From: Lagopus muta
Taxonomy: Eukaryota; Chordata; Aves; Galliformes; Phasianidae
Length of the DNA: 64,000 nucleotides
Direction: 5' to 3'
Assembly: GCF_023343835.1 (NCBI RefSeq)
Contig: NC_064435.1
Coordinates: 85,133,788 to 85,197,787 of the forward strand
Made by a program: the position numbers and the translations under genes. Below the pieces are notes generated by a model. That model was not told the DNA's origin. It did no database searches and worked only from the letters and a program-made list of their open reading frames with translations. This document shows, piece by piece, positions 12,792 through 26,600 of the stretch (within the stretch, counting starts at the first letter, position 1; every line of letters starts with the position of its first letter).

Positions 12792-13731
12792 CCTTCATCA
12801 ATCACATTGACAGTGGGGTCAAGTGCACATTCAGCAGGTTTGTGGATGATACCAAGACATGGGGTGCAGTCTGCACACCAGAGGGATGGAACGACATCCA
12901 GAGGGACTCAAACAGGCTTGAGCAGTAGGCCCAGGTGAACCTGATGAGATCCAACAAATCCAAGTGCAAGGTCTTGAACGTGAACAAAGGAACATCCACT
13001 ACCAATGCAATCTGGAGGATGAAAGGATTGAGCATAGTCCTGCCATAATGGACCTGAAGGTACTGGTGAATGAGAAGCTGGACATGAGCCAGCTGTGTGC
13101 CCTCGCAGCTCAGAAAGCCAACCATACCCTGGGTTGCATTAAAAGAATCGTGGCCAGCAGGTCGAGCAGGTGATCCCGCTCCTCTACTCTGCATTGGTGA
13201 AGCCTCACCTGGAGTAGTACTGTGTCCTGATGTGGAGTCTTCAGTACAGGAGAGACATGGAGCTGTTGGAATGTGTCCAGAGGAGGGCAACAAAAGTGAT
13301 CCAAGGGCTGTAACACCTCTCCTATGAGGACAGGTTGAGAGAGCTGGAGCTGTTCAGCTTGGAGAAAAGAAGGCTCCAAGGTGACCTGAGAATGGCCTTG
13401 ATATCTAAAGGGGAGCTACAGAAAAGAAGGGGGCAGACTCCGAGCAGGGTTTGTGGTGATAGAACGAGGGGAAATGGTTTCAAGCTTAGAGAGGGTAGAT
13501 TTAGGTTAGACATAAGGAAAAGTATTTTACAGTGAGGGTGCTGAGGCACTGGAACAGGTTGCCCAGAGATGTGGGTGGATGCCCCATCTTTAGAGGCTTT
13601 CATGGCATGGCTGGATCAGGCCCTGGGCAACCTGATAAAGCTGTAAATGTCCCTGCTTATTGCAGGGGCGTTGGACTAGATGGCCTTTAAAGGTCCCTTC
13701 CAACTCTAAGGATTCTATGACTCTATGATAT
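12792..13731 (+). mobile_element. CR1 LINE, 3' 0.94 kb
   Basis: This is a plus-strand CR1 copy covering the end of the reverse-transcriptase ORF and the 3' terminus. Conceptual reading in shifting frames gives FINHIDSGVKCTFSRFVDDT near the start, then [31 protein letters not shown] (about 13322-13376) and [20 protein letters not shown] (about 13462-13520). It ends in a CTATGACTCTATGA tail. In-frame stops and frameshifts show it is dead. The plus and antisense open frames here (for example 12802-13293 minus) are by-products of the element and not genes. Confidence 0.95.
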
Positions 13732-15318
13732 TGAATTGCAGTGTGCCATTAAAATATCTGGTCAATAATATAGAAATATTACATTTTTTTAATCTAAAAT
13801 ATCTTAATTTCAGCAAGGGAGTCCTTTCATGAAGTTGCTTCTGCCTTATGTATGACTTTTTTTTTCTGATGCAACCTGAAAACATGGAACCAGGGAGCTA
13901 TATAGAACAATATCTAAAATAAATAAAATAAATACACTTAAAAAAAAAAGCAACATCATTTAGTCTGAAATAATTATCGCAAAGTTCAACGATGTACCAA
14001 CATCTGCTCCTTTGAAATTAATAATGATAGCATGATTTATAGTATCTGCAACTTTATATCTGAGTTATTCTCTGATTGTTTCAAATCATCACTGTGAGTT
14101 TTTGTCTCTTCAGAAACTGGTTTGACCATCCTGTGTGTGAATCCGCACCCTGAAAAAATGAAAGGCTTTGCACACATTTGAGTTTTAACCTAGTATCAGG
14201 GTTAAACCTGTTTCACTTTGTTGTTCCATTGCTTTAAGTGGCAGTGGAACTCAAGGATTTCTATGTGCTTGTTTAGCAAATCGGCCTATTATAATCTGTC
14301 ATGGCTTAGAACTTGCTTCCTGCGGTCTGAGCTGTATAGTGTGTTTATATTCCACTAAAAATACTTTCAACTGCATTAATGTAACAAGAGAGCCAGCATG
14401 ACAGCATTGTAAGCCACAATGTTGGGTTTTATTGGAGCGGACAAGAGACAATCAGACCTCCTCCCAGACACACAGAACCCTTTAGCCTTTCACTTAAGTG
14501 CAGCTGTTCTTACGTGCTGAGGCTTTCAGCAATGGTCACAGCTGTTGATCACCAAGAACTGGACTGATACCACTCCTTATTGCTCCTGAGCTCCTAAAAA
14601 GGTTTTGTAGGAACTAAGAAAGTGACTTATTAATTCGTGTTTCTTTAGGCTGTCATGATGCTATAGTCTGAAAGGCTTCTAACTTTAGAGCAGCAGAAAC
14701 CCTGGGAAGTTCAGGAACCCAGCTCCATGGTGATCTTTTCTGGAAGAAAAAAAAGGTCAACATGCCACATGTAGACTTGCCAAGTCAACTGCTTTTCTCC
14801 ATAAAGTAATGCTTTGTGGTCTTATCCACACATGGGTTAGGAAACTTGGCCAAGTTGCTGCTTTTTGTTGTTTTGGGCACAAAATATGTGTGATCTGTGT
14901 GTTGAATGGAGTTTCATACTAAATAAGACCGATTTCAGTAAAGTGGAAGTAAACCTTGCGTTGAAAATGCTTAAAATACATCCTGTGGCTCCCTCTACAT
15001 TATCTTCAAATTTTTACAGTTTTAATTCAGATTTCCTAGATTTATTCCTAGGTCTTGGTTCTGTACAAATCTCACTCCCAATTTTTATGGTTCTTATCCT
15101 TTTGTTCCCTGGAAGCTGAAAGAGGAATAGTCTTATTTGATACATTGGAGAATGATCTTCCGACGGTTTAAAACAACCTCATTTGCTACCACAATTACTA
15201 CCTGATTGTTTCCTGTACCAAAGAGTTTTTGCCATGGATATTTATTTTGGTGGCATTTTTTTTTTGGCTACAGAATCTGGACACATCATAACTCGTTACT
15301 TTAAATACAACCATAGAT

Positions 15319-15357
<39 letters not shown>

Positions 15358-17496
15358 TTTTGCTGTTGAGAATGGCTTTGGGTTTTTGCTTTGACTTTGA
15401 TTTTGTCTGAAAATGAAATTTGGACATTCTCTCCAACCTCTTCAAACTTCTTTTTGTGAGATAAATACACATTAATATTGATAAGACTGCAAATTGAAGA
15501 TTTTATTATATTAAATCTCTCTGGTAGCATAGTTTCTCTCACTTTCCTTTACTTCTAGATGACGTTGTTACCTCTTTAGGGCAAGAATTATGTCTTGGAA
15601 AAGCATTAATTGTCTAAAATATACCATGATAAATGCTTTTTCTTAGTATTTTAGAAGTTGACTCTTACCTGTAACAATTATTTTTACCTGTTAAGTATTC
15701 AAGATCAAATTATCAGTCCTTCTGGATCACTAAACTGTTCCTGAAAGTTGTAGAGATGTGCTGATTTATCATCATTGTATGTTCTGTCCCAGTGTTCATG
15801 CAATTGGGTAAATTCCTTCAATTACAATCTCCAACCAGAAACATTAATGCTTTAGGACTTTATTTATGTGACTGCAGCAAAAACAATGGCTTCTCTGACA
15901 ACTGAATATTGTCAGGTCGTTGTCCAGCCATGCCTAGAAAGGCTCTCCAGAGACACAGCTCTGGAGTCAGGTATGACACCAGAAGGTGGGAGGTGAGTGG
16001 GAGCTGTGAGGTTGTGCCAATAAGCATCGGTGAACAATGGACTGATCTGAGGACGTTACTCAGTTAACTTTTTTATTGACCGCATAGGAAGCCTCAGTCA
16101 AGGTTCTTGCAGCAAAGGATGAGTGTGTCAAATTCCTGTGTGAGTCACAGACCAAATGCTGTGGATCAAAAGCTCAGTTGTTGAACTTTGCATTGGGCTT
16201 TAATAGAATAGTTTGAGCTTGAGAGTCCCGGTGACACATGTCGTGCTGTGGGTTCTGCATTCAGATAGCTCTGCAGTGTTACAGCTCAGCACAAATACAT
16301 TCATTTAGAATGTATTATGGGCTTTAAGAAATAAAGCCATCAATCCCGTGTGTTAGTAGCTATATAGGTAAGTGAGTAAAGTTCACAGCCGTGGCAAAAA
16401 AGCAGGAGAATTTATGTTACTTGGTTCTCCAGTTGCTTTATGATGCAGCTGGCTTGTTTGGCTCAAATCAAGTTTTATGATACAGCTGTCCCTTCTGTTA
16501 CCTTATGATAATTTCCAGTCAAGTTCCATTTGTTTCAGAAGGGTAACAGTTCTGAACATGTGGAACTCTTGTCCTTTGGTATTATCAGAAGGACATAGTG
16601 AGGTATTTTGAGTTTGGCAGCACTATTGGCTATTTTGGCAGGTGGTGTGGAAGCCAAAATGGGGTTGGCCATTACCAGCTCCAGAGGTGTGTATAGCAGC
16701 AAACATTTGGTTGTCTCTGTGGGTTGCGTGTACTGCCAGGATACAGCAGTGTCCTAAAAAGACAAAGGAGGATAGCAGTCATGCATAACCTAATGCTCGT
16801 ATTTATACAGTGCTATACTTAATAATTGAGGGAACGTTGGATTTTACAGCATGATCCTTGATGCTGAAGCTGTGAAATTCTGGTGCAACTTTATAAAGGA
16901 CCGAAACTTTCTAAAAATCATTTGGCTTATATGCAACAACTTTTAAAACTTTTTCACAGCTTCTAAATAATCTGCCTTTCAAAGTTACAGATCTGCTATG
17001 ACTACTCCTTTGTAAATAACCTCCTGCTGTCTTTTGTCTGAAGAAAAGTCATTTAATAAACACATTTGCTATCGGTCCCTTGTCCTAGCCAGATAGATAC
17101 GGCCAGTAAAACTACAATAATACCTGCTCATCAGTCAAGAATTTTGAAAGAATTTATAAAATCTGCACCTCTTAAAATGTAAGGAAATGTCTGTATTTCC
17201 CTAGCAGTTTTTTTTCCCTACGAGTACCACACAATGTTATCAGACAAACTTAAAGAAGGCTACTCAAGGATAATATCTGTCCCACTCAGCTTGTTTGAAG
17301 CTCTCCTCCTCTACGCAGTCCCTGAGGCATTTGGGTTCACACCTTTGTGCTACCGAGCCCATGCTAGTTCCACGATGGGTGCATCTTTTCCACATTCCAC
17401 ACATTGTCTGGCTCTTAATCCACATGCAGATGCATGCACATATATTCATACTACATTGAGTAAGTGTCATCAGAAAGAGCTGATGCCCTGCAACAT
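13732..17496. other. Intergenic DNA, no gene seen
   Basis: The stretch is A+T-rich with scattered A/T runs (for example near 13941) and one TTTA microsatellite. No exon, RNA gene or clear transposon body was recognised. Confidence 0.5.
15317..15360. repeat. (ATTT)11 microsatellite
   Basis: Eleven uninterrupted copies of ATTT span 44 bases. It is a typical polymorphic tetranucleotide repeat. Confidence 0.97.
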
Positions 17497-17683
17497 CCAA
17501 GCCAAGCATTGGAATGGGCTGTTCAGGGAAGTGCCTGAGTGCCTGGCACTGCAGGTACTTAAGACACACATGGACGTGGCACTAGCAGTCATGGTTTAAA
17601 GAAGGGACTTGGTAGGTCAAGTTGATGGTTGAATTTGATGATCTTGAAGGATTTTCCAACTTAGATGAGTCTATGATTCAGTA
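17497..17683 (+). mobile_element. Old CR1 3' fragment
   Basis: A diverged plus-strand CR1 end is recognised by three blocks. GGAATGGGCTGTTCAGGGAA corresponds to the usual GGAACAGGTTGCCCAGAGA region. The GATGATCTTGAAGGATTTTC and CCAACTTAGATGAGTCTATGATTC blocks form the tail. It is more decayed than the copies at 8.7 and 12.8 kb. Confidence 0.75.
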
Positions 17684-20600
17684 ACACAGTAGAAATGTTG
17701 AGGGAAAATCAGTGTAGAAAAGGCTTTTAGGTAGCTGTGTTCATACGTAGCTTGTGTAAACAAGCGACTCTGTCTCAACACTAAAAGAGTTTGTGGGTTA
17801 AAAGAATAAACTCATGATGCAAAAAAAAGTTTCTGTTTTGTACTTAAAATGACTGTGTTTCATATGTGTTTGGTATTCCACAGTATATCTCAGATAAAAT
17901 TTGGTATGTGGCTATGTGAAATCATTTACTATATTTGATTAATTCCTCTCATTCTTTCATACCTTAGTGTTCAATGATAGGGATTCAAATCTGTGACAAC
18001 TGTTCTTCAATTATAGTGTGTGGCTTTTAGAGACCTACAAATGTTCATTTGCAGAATCTATGTGGAAATATGTGTCCACGTAATATACATACTGTGCAGT
18101 ATCCTTGCTGTGCTGACCGGAGATTTATTGGATAAATCTTGGATAAATCTTAAAAATTAGTAAAAACAGTAGTAATAGTCCTTCTCTTCAAGGCGTTAGA
18201 GGTCCTTGTGCGCTTCATTGCCCCTCCAATATGAACATTTAAATGGACTATGGACTTACAGAAGTTTGCTGTAATTATTTTGTTTCAGAAAAACATTGTT
18301 CGTTTCTTCTTAGACAACATTTTCCTTCTTTATTGAACTGTTTACTGGAGATGTGGCTTTTACAACTGACTGGGAATTCTCACAAAATAAATCCATCTTG
18401 ATTCTTCTGAAACTAGTTGAAATATATCATGAACATAATCCTCCAGTGGTTTCAAATGGTCTGTTTAGACACAAGCTATGTCAGTAGCTTATTTGCTACT
18501 TTGAATATCATAATCTAAGGTTGTATCTTTAGGGCTGCTAGTGATTGTTCTGTGAATTAGCAGTGAATTACCATTGCTGTTGATACAATCCATTCATAAT
18601 TTACTTTGTTGCTATATTCTTTTATGATAGTGTCTATGAACTATCTTCAGGACTTAGTTCAGTTTTAGAGGTGCAAAATTAGTCAAGCCCTGACTTATAC
18701 TTTACATAGAAGCAAACAGAACTTGATGGAGAATCCTCAGAAGCAAGCTTTACCATAGATGAACTCATCCCCCTTACCTCTTTTTCCATGCATCCAAAAG
18801 AAGCTCCTTCAGCAGTAACTCAGAGGATCTATGTGTCTCTTGTCTATATCCAGGGAGCAAGCTAATTTTCCTAGAATAAAGTCAGGCCTGTGGATATGAC
18901 TGTGTCTCTATTGGACACAATTTCTGCTTTCTGTCAGATCATAGTATTCAGCACTTGTAAAATACAGTACACAAAATTGTAGTAGTTGGCAATGGCACAG
19001 TACTTGTGTGATGATTGCCTTAAGGAGAGGACAAGAAGGGGAAGACACATTTGGAGGAAGGAGAGGGCATATCTCTTACTGTTGTGTTTGTGATGTTTCT
19101 TTTTTTTTTAAAGAAGGAAAACATTTGATCCTATTTTTGCCTTTTAATTTGATGTTAGCCTGGTTATAGAAGGTGATGCTGTAGTTTGTATACTGAATAT
19201 ATAATCCCATTCTCGTTTATCTCTGTCAAATATATCTGGTGATCTCATGTGGAAAGTAGAGAGTGCTGTGTCACAGTCCTATTTGGTTTCTTTGGAACCA
19301 GGCAACCTCAGCTTAGTCTAATCCAAATAACGCCATTTCTTATAATAGGGTTCTTTTTAGAGTAGCATTAGTACTTGGCAGGTATAGAGAGCTGTGTGTG
19401 CTAGATGACTTCCTAGTTAATTGTGGAATTTGATTCTCCTTTGTTTCATGAGCTGACTTGTAAATCCTTTCAAAATCATCAGAGAAGGTTTTTGGGAATA
19501 CCAGAAACCCAGCTGGAAAGGAACCTCGTGTCTGTGTTCTCAGGTTGGGTAACAATCATATATGCTGTGAAGAACCCAAAGCTGTCCTGACTCCATCCAT
19601 GCTAAGGTGTGTTTGAAAGTGCTTGTTAATACGCTTTACTTAAGCCCTCTAGTCTGAATACAAGATCACAAGACCTGATCTAAAGGTCTTTGAAGGTATC
19701 TGGAGAACTTTAAATTATTTCACTGTACCCTGGAGGACGCTGTGTCCAAAAGGCTGTGATGCTCTTTAAAATCTTTCTTCCAGCCTCTCCTCTATTTTGC
19801 CCTGCCAGCTTTATGTTTGCTTCTCTCCCAGCCACTGCGCTAACTAAATCAGCTCTTAAACTGCACACTCCTACTGATATTTTTCCTAAGAAACCTAAGA
19901 AGACTGTTTCTTTTTCCTTCTAATCGTTTAAAACAACAGATCCAAAATCCTTTTTTGCTCTGCCTGTGATGGGAGATTCAGCAAGAGAAAGAAAAGATGA
20001 TGAGGACAGGAGCCTTTCTGCATAGTGGCAGAGGAGGGTTCCTTCCCTGGGCAGTTCCAAATATATTCCCTTTCTGCAGTCTGCTGCGATGTTTATAAAT
20101 GGATTTTCCAAGTTTGTGACCTATTTCAAAGCAAGTGCTGGATGCCAACACATTTTGTCCTGGCTCATCTTTGGACTGTGGGCACCTGTTGCAGAGAAAG
20201 TGCTTCAGCCAGTACACTCCAGTGGGTAAATCTAAGCTTCTATCAGGATTTATGAGTATAAATATCCTTTCCTGAACCTTCTTGTATGTTTATTCAAATG
20301 ACATTGTTGAAGGGGAGATTATAGAAGGCCCAATTAAGATTCCATAATATTTAAGCACCTCTCCCAGCCATATTTTCATTTGGCTTTTGCCTAAGTTTTG
20401 GAGGAAAGAAAGTCTAATAGCTTTGAAAATTAAATTTGAGTAAATTTAATTAGATGGTAATGAAGTTTTTCTATAGTCACATAAGTTTGGTATAAAATTT
20501 TGCAAAACCAAGATAAAATGAAAGCGTTACCCATTTCTTAAAGTGCAAAACAGTGTGAGAATAGCCACCAAGTGTGTGTTTAAACTGTCATTTACACAGT

Positions 20601-23600
20601 TAAGAGGAATTGATTTACAAAGTTTGTTTCTTGACTGTGAAAGTCAAAGGATTCACATGTACTGAAGTGTAGTGTTTCTTAAAAACACATAAAGCCTTTT
20701 CCTCCTCGGCCCAGAGCCTGCAGTCTGCAAGAGTAACTTAATAATCTGGACATGATTGGGCAAGAGATTCTACACTGTAACCTGGGATTTCTTCTGAACT
20801 TTAGAACTTTTGTACGTACTGTGGGAGCTTGGGCACTATTTAGAGTCCAGAGAGCATGATGCATGAGATGTGTGAAACAGCAGGAGGTGAGATTTCATTA
20901 TCTGATCACTGATGTGTTTGTAGCACCTTAGGGATTTTAGCAGCCCTTCTCTTCCCCAGCACTGACAAATAGCCCCCCAAATTTTTGAGTTGGGTGCATG
21001 AAAATCTTGAAAGGATTTGAATGAAATTCCTATTGGGACAGAAAGAGGCTTTGGAAACTTTTGTCATCCCGTTAGCCCCCAGAAACACTCCAGAGTGACA
21101 TATTCTGAGGGGGAGAGAGAATGAAAAGTATCTACAGCACAAATGTGGCAGCTGGAAATGATTTTAAAAAAATACACAAGATGAGTGGGCCAGTAATGTT
21201 GTGAGGGGTAAGAGAGGCAGCTGGGAGATGTAAAAGAGAAGGCCTGAGAGCAGCTGAAAGATGCCAGCAGTCTGCTAAAGAGAGAATCTGAGAGCTAAGT
21301 GGTCCTACGTGAGAAGAGAAAGCATGCCACAATGATAAGAGAAACAGCTGGAGAAAAACAGAATTCCAAAGCTTCTGAGACAGGAATGGATATGCAAATT
21401 CTGTTAACTCTATTGAAAGAGTGAATTAATTAATCTTTTCTTTTTGCTGGTCTGCTTCCATAATCTTGTCTTGTTTTCACAAACGAACCCTTTCTGCAGG
21501 ATCTCCAGGAGTCCTTTTCTGCTCCCTCCATCTTGAATTGATCTTTCAGTTTTTGGTTCTTTCCTCCACAGAAAGTAGGTCGCTCTGAAAAATATTGTTT
21601 ACTTGTTAGTAGTCTCTTAAGCTACTGCTTTAGCAGTTTATCTTGTATTTCCTGACCTTATCAAGACGCTCCCTACTAATCATTTGGCATGTGAATGCCT
21701 TTCATTGGAATACCATTCCACTTGAAGAAAGTGTGCTGGTGGCAGTTGATTTCAATTGTTCAAAACACGTTATTGGTAGGATCTGTTAGATTTAGATAGA
21801 TTTGTATTCCAGAGAGCAATCTGGAGGAGGCGAATTTGGCAGGCTTGAATGGTCTGTCAGTCTTTAGAATTTGGCAGGGTCTAAAACAAGTTTGTAATAA
21901 GAACATGGTGACTTCAGAAAGTAAACTATAAGAATGTACAATGGGACAGTTTTTTAAGGCTTTATGCATTGCACATGTATTTTATTATACATACAGCTTT
22001 TAATTTACTTGCATATGTAGACAGTAAAGCACCTGGTCATATACTTGAATCCAATCTGGGTGAGTGCATCAGTGATGTAAAGACATATGCCAATGTCTGT
22101 ATACAGGAGCTTGTAGCAGCAGCATGTTCTTTACCTTTGAAATTGTGGCTCTGCTGTTTTTCAGCCACAAAAGCAAGAGACAGTATGAGAGTATCTTTCC
22201 TGTATCATTAGGAACAAAGAGCTTATGTGAAAAGAGGAGTACAGGAGAAGATCTTAAGAGATTCTGTCCCATCAAAAACTGAAATACAGCACCATGAAAA
22301 GAGCAAACATGCTGTCTAGCTTCTCTGAAGCTGTTTGCTAATGACCTGCAATGAACTAGAAAATGTTAGAGAGCCTGGTCTCAGCTTGAAGCCTGAGAGG
22401 AGAAAAAATAGCAGGCAGAGAGAATGGAAAGAAAGTGAAAAAGGGAATGGAGGTAGTCAATAATTATTTTTCAACAACAGCAGCAACAAAAACCTAATCA
22501 GGCAGCAAATTTTTGACAGCTTTCATGCTGCCTGACCTGCACTGCTGGGTCCGACCTAGCAGAGAAGAGGAGCTGCAGCAGCTGTTTTGGAGGTCATGAA
22601 GGTAAAGTCACAGAATAATAAAATAATTGAGCAAATTGTAAGAGGCGGAGGGTATAAAATGCAAATTAAGTATATTTGATCAAACATTTTATGATAGAGG
22701 CTTGAATGATTACCACTTATTGGTGAAATATAATGTTATGTAGCATATAGTAATACTTAAAGGAAAAGGTTTGTGTCAGAAAACTTACAGTCAAATCTGA
22801 TAAAGTATCACATGAGACACAGAGAGATAGAACTTTTGCCAAGGAAAGCTACGTGTGTCTGGCATAGGGAAAAATGCTTGAAATGACTGAGAAGTAATGT
22901 TCACAGTGCAGGTTAATTATTTTTAAAGAAAGAATTTGCATTAACTTTTCAGATACCTGAAAGCCTTTGACTGTGTATTTAAAAGATAATCTTTTGTTTT
23001 GGAAAACCTTGACCCTACATTCCCATAACAGGAACGTTTAACCAAAAGCATAAACTGATTCAAAATTTCACATGTATGACCTAATGTTGCTCTTGTAACG
23101 CTTCAGTAAATTTCTTGCAATACCTTTCTCTTTCTCTTGCAAAAAGAAACTTCAGTTTCCATGTGTGCTGAACTCCTCATATTCTCCACGATTAGCAGCA
23201 GACAAGGCAATTTATTATTTTGCATTCTTGTGTAAATATAGATGGCCTCTATTTTTAGAAAGTGAGTTTATGAGAAATGAGTGCAGGTGCACTTATCTGG
23301 AGAGAAATGAGATAGTCAATTTGAGAAATAATGAGGGAGGCAGAGTCCATCTGTTTTTTCAATGTATTGCCTATGATAATTGAAATAACTCTGCCTTCTA
23401 AATGTCCAGCTTTCCAGCCTATAGGTTAAGAAGATCTTTGCCAGTGGCTTTGCACCACCTGGTGACTTAGAAGAATTTCCCTAAAAAGGCTCTTCAGGTT
23501 TCTGTCACCATAGTACTTGAGAAAAAGGATAGGTTTCAATTGTAGAAGGAAGAACAGTTAGTTTTATTTTGAATTGAAATGAGGCAGTGGTGGAAGGTCT

Positions 23601-26600
23601 GAATTTGTAGAACCTCATATAGTAGGATCATGAACATGTAAATCCAGACAAGCTTCCGTGAAGCCTACGAACTAGAGATGTGCTTAAGTGGCTGCATTAT
23701 GTGGACTACAGTCCTCCAACTTCATAGTTGACATTTCTCCCCCAGATGCTTCTCTTTGAATGATCTTACTCCGTATCATTTGTCCCCAAATCCCTGGATG
23801 CAGTGCTTTCTACCACTTCTCAGAAATGGGAGCAGCATGAGAGATTTCAACACTGATAGTATCATAGTGAGCAGCAGAATTATCCTACCACCATGCAAGG
23901 GTTGGAATGTATTGCTGCGGTACAGATTTTATAGCAAGTCAAGGCCTCGTAGAGCAAAGAGATGTTTGTAGGTTTACCTGCAACTTGCTTTGTTCAGCGT
24001 TTTGAGTTGTTCTCTGGAGGAGCCAGATGTTCTTGCAAAGATCTTCTAAATAACAGGATCTATCAGTGATGCAGTCAAACAGCTATGGGTTTGGGTTTTT
24101 TTTTTTGGTTTTTTTTTTTTGAGGTCATTACTGATGTAGGAATTTAAAGCCAAATGTTATCATTAAATCTTCTACCAGTGCAACTGGCAGAACCTGGGAC
24201 TTCGCAGGAACCCTGCCTACATCTGGTAATATCCCACTAAAAAATATTCTCCTGTTGGCACATTTGTTTTCATGTGTCAACAAATGGGCAAAAATTACAC
24301 TCATTACTACTCAACCAGTAAAGACATGAAAGATTAGATTTAAAACTCTGAACAATTGTCCCATCATGCTAAGCACATAAAATACCACAGTAAATGTAAA
24401 AAAAAGAAAAAAAACATGAAAACTTTCTTATGTTTGCAAGCAATAGCACTTCCATGGGCACTGAACAGACTGTACTTCCAGCCTGTAAAGTAAACCTCTC
24501 TGACCTCCTGCAAATCCCTCAGATTTTTGCAGATATTCTGCTCTCAGTCTGGGCCCTGGCTGCAGTCCTAGGGTATCAAGCCCATCTCCATTGTGCCCAA
24601 AGCTTGCTATTCTGCTCTCTCCAGCAATGGCTGTGGTAATTAGCAGCCAAGCAGCCCTCCTGGAACAAAATACCTTTAATATAGTGCTGTTGTCACGTAA
24701 GCCGTATCTTACATACTGCAGAAGGCAGAGTAGACACAATGCCTGCTTCTCCCTAATACTGCCATTCTCTGTTTAGGAATGTTAGATGGAGTTTAGGAAA
24801 GCCAGATGCCATGATCTCCTCCGCAGACATTGTCTGTGCAACCCTTATTCTTGGAGAACTGCTGTCAAGCACTGCTACCACAAGTGGGGTCAGATCAAGG
24901 CGCTGCGTTACAGAGTGCATTAAGCAGAGGACAGGACTTTTGAAGCCAGCTTGGTTTTCTGAAGTTCCACTGAGCACCAAGATTTTCTACCCTAGAGAGT
25001 CACTGCAATGCAGTCATGTTTGCCCTTTGCTTAGCCTTTATTAAGCTAAACCAATGCATTCACACAAGGGAGCCTTTCAACTGTTGTGTGCTCTTTGCAT
25101 GCCTTCAGCTGAGCTGAAACAGCCCCAAGAAGACCAGCTCCCTCCCCACACAAGTCCTCGGAAGGCTGAAGGACACACTACTGTTTTCACACTTAGCCAC
25201 TGCTCCTGAAGCTTTACACAGGGTTCTGATTTCTTTTGGTAAGATTCCAGGTGCTGTTAGAGTAGGCAGGAAAATGGCTGCTCTTGATAAGGTCAGTGGA
25301 AAACCAGTCTCAAGATACAGTAGGGTAAGTGGAACTGATGATATTTATAGAAGAATAAAGTCTGAAGTTCTTTATATTCTCTGTTACATGAAGAACATAA
25401 ATTATGATGGCACTCTAGTTAGTGAAAGGATGCACTTTACAGAAAATGAGGAAAGAGTGTATTTAATTGATAAAATTATTCACTAATAAACAAAGAAGGT
25501 AATATTGATGAAATTTGGGAAACAATAATGCTTAAATTTGCATACTGTAATTACCTAATGTTTGATTTATGAAGACCACTTCTTCCTTAAGTAGTGTATG
25601 TAAAATATATTTATGCCTAGAAACGTGCACTGCTCCATAACTGTGTGTTGAAAAACACAGGCAGTGGACATCCCTTATCACACTAATATGCCACTTACCA
25701 TCTCCCATCTTCTGTGGAAGAAAGAACACTGCTCAAAAAGGCCAGCCCAATTTAAGGCATCATTAGCACTGATAAAGAAATTACATTATAATAGAGACTG
25801 ACCATCATTTTAAAAAGCTTGGATGCTTCAAAAAAAGCTTGCACAACAACTGGATTATTTATGTTCATGCTTTTTTTTTTTCCTCTTAGCAGTGTTCACA
25901 TATCTGTATAAAATATTCCCAAACTGCCTGACCAAAGTATTCCTACTGGAGTTTCATTTGTCTGAGAATAATCTTTGCCTCTACATTTTCCTTGTTTCTG
26001 TTTTCATTCAGAAATATTGCTAGTGATCAAATTAGGAGAAGAATTCCAGTGGTTTGAGCAAATAGCTTGGGAATCCTAATTTTTGGCATCAGTATGGCAT
26101 CCACAGCCTTGAGCAAGTAATCAGTCCTCCCTTTGAAGCAGCTGGAAAGTATACTGAAGCAGAACTCTTTTGGAAACTATTCAATTGTAATGGCTCATGT
26201 CAGGAAAAACCAGGACATTCTGCTCCAATACTTTCTTAATGCAGGGATATTTTCTTTTAAAGAATTTATGATTTTTTAAATATAGTTTTAGCTATTTTTT
26301 AAAATTAACAAAACACTGATTTTTATTTTTATTTTTAATATTATTTTTCTGAATTGTGTTCTTATTTTTCTCATTTCTACAAACCAGGAAAAAAAAAAAA
26401 ACAACCACCAAAAAACCTAACAATAAATGTGGGGGATAAAAACTTTTCTTCAAAAGTGTCCTAAAGATTGATTCACAGCCTTTGCAAGTTCAGTGACAAA
26501 GCTCTATTAACAAATGAATGGCAGGCAGAAGAATCACTGAGCTTTTCTTATTTCCTATGTCAGTTTTGCCATTTTGACATTTTTTGCTCTGGTCTCAAAT

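Noticed and set aside
12802-13293. 163-codon minus-strand open frame
   Set aside because: It is antisense to a recognisable plus-strand CR1 reverse-transcriptase segment.
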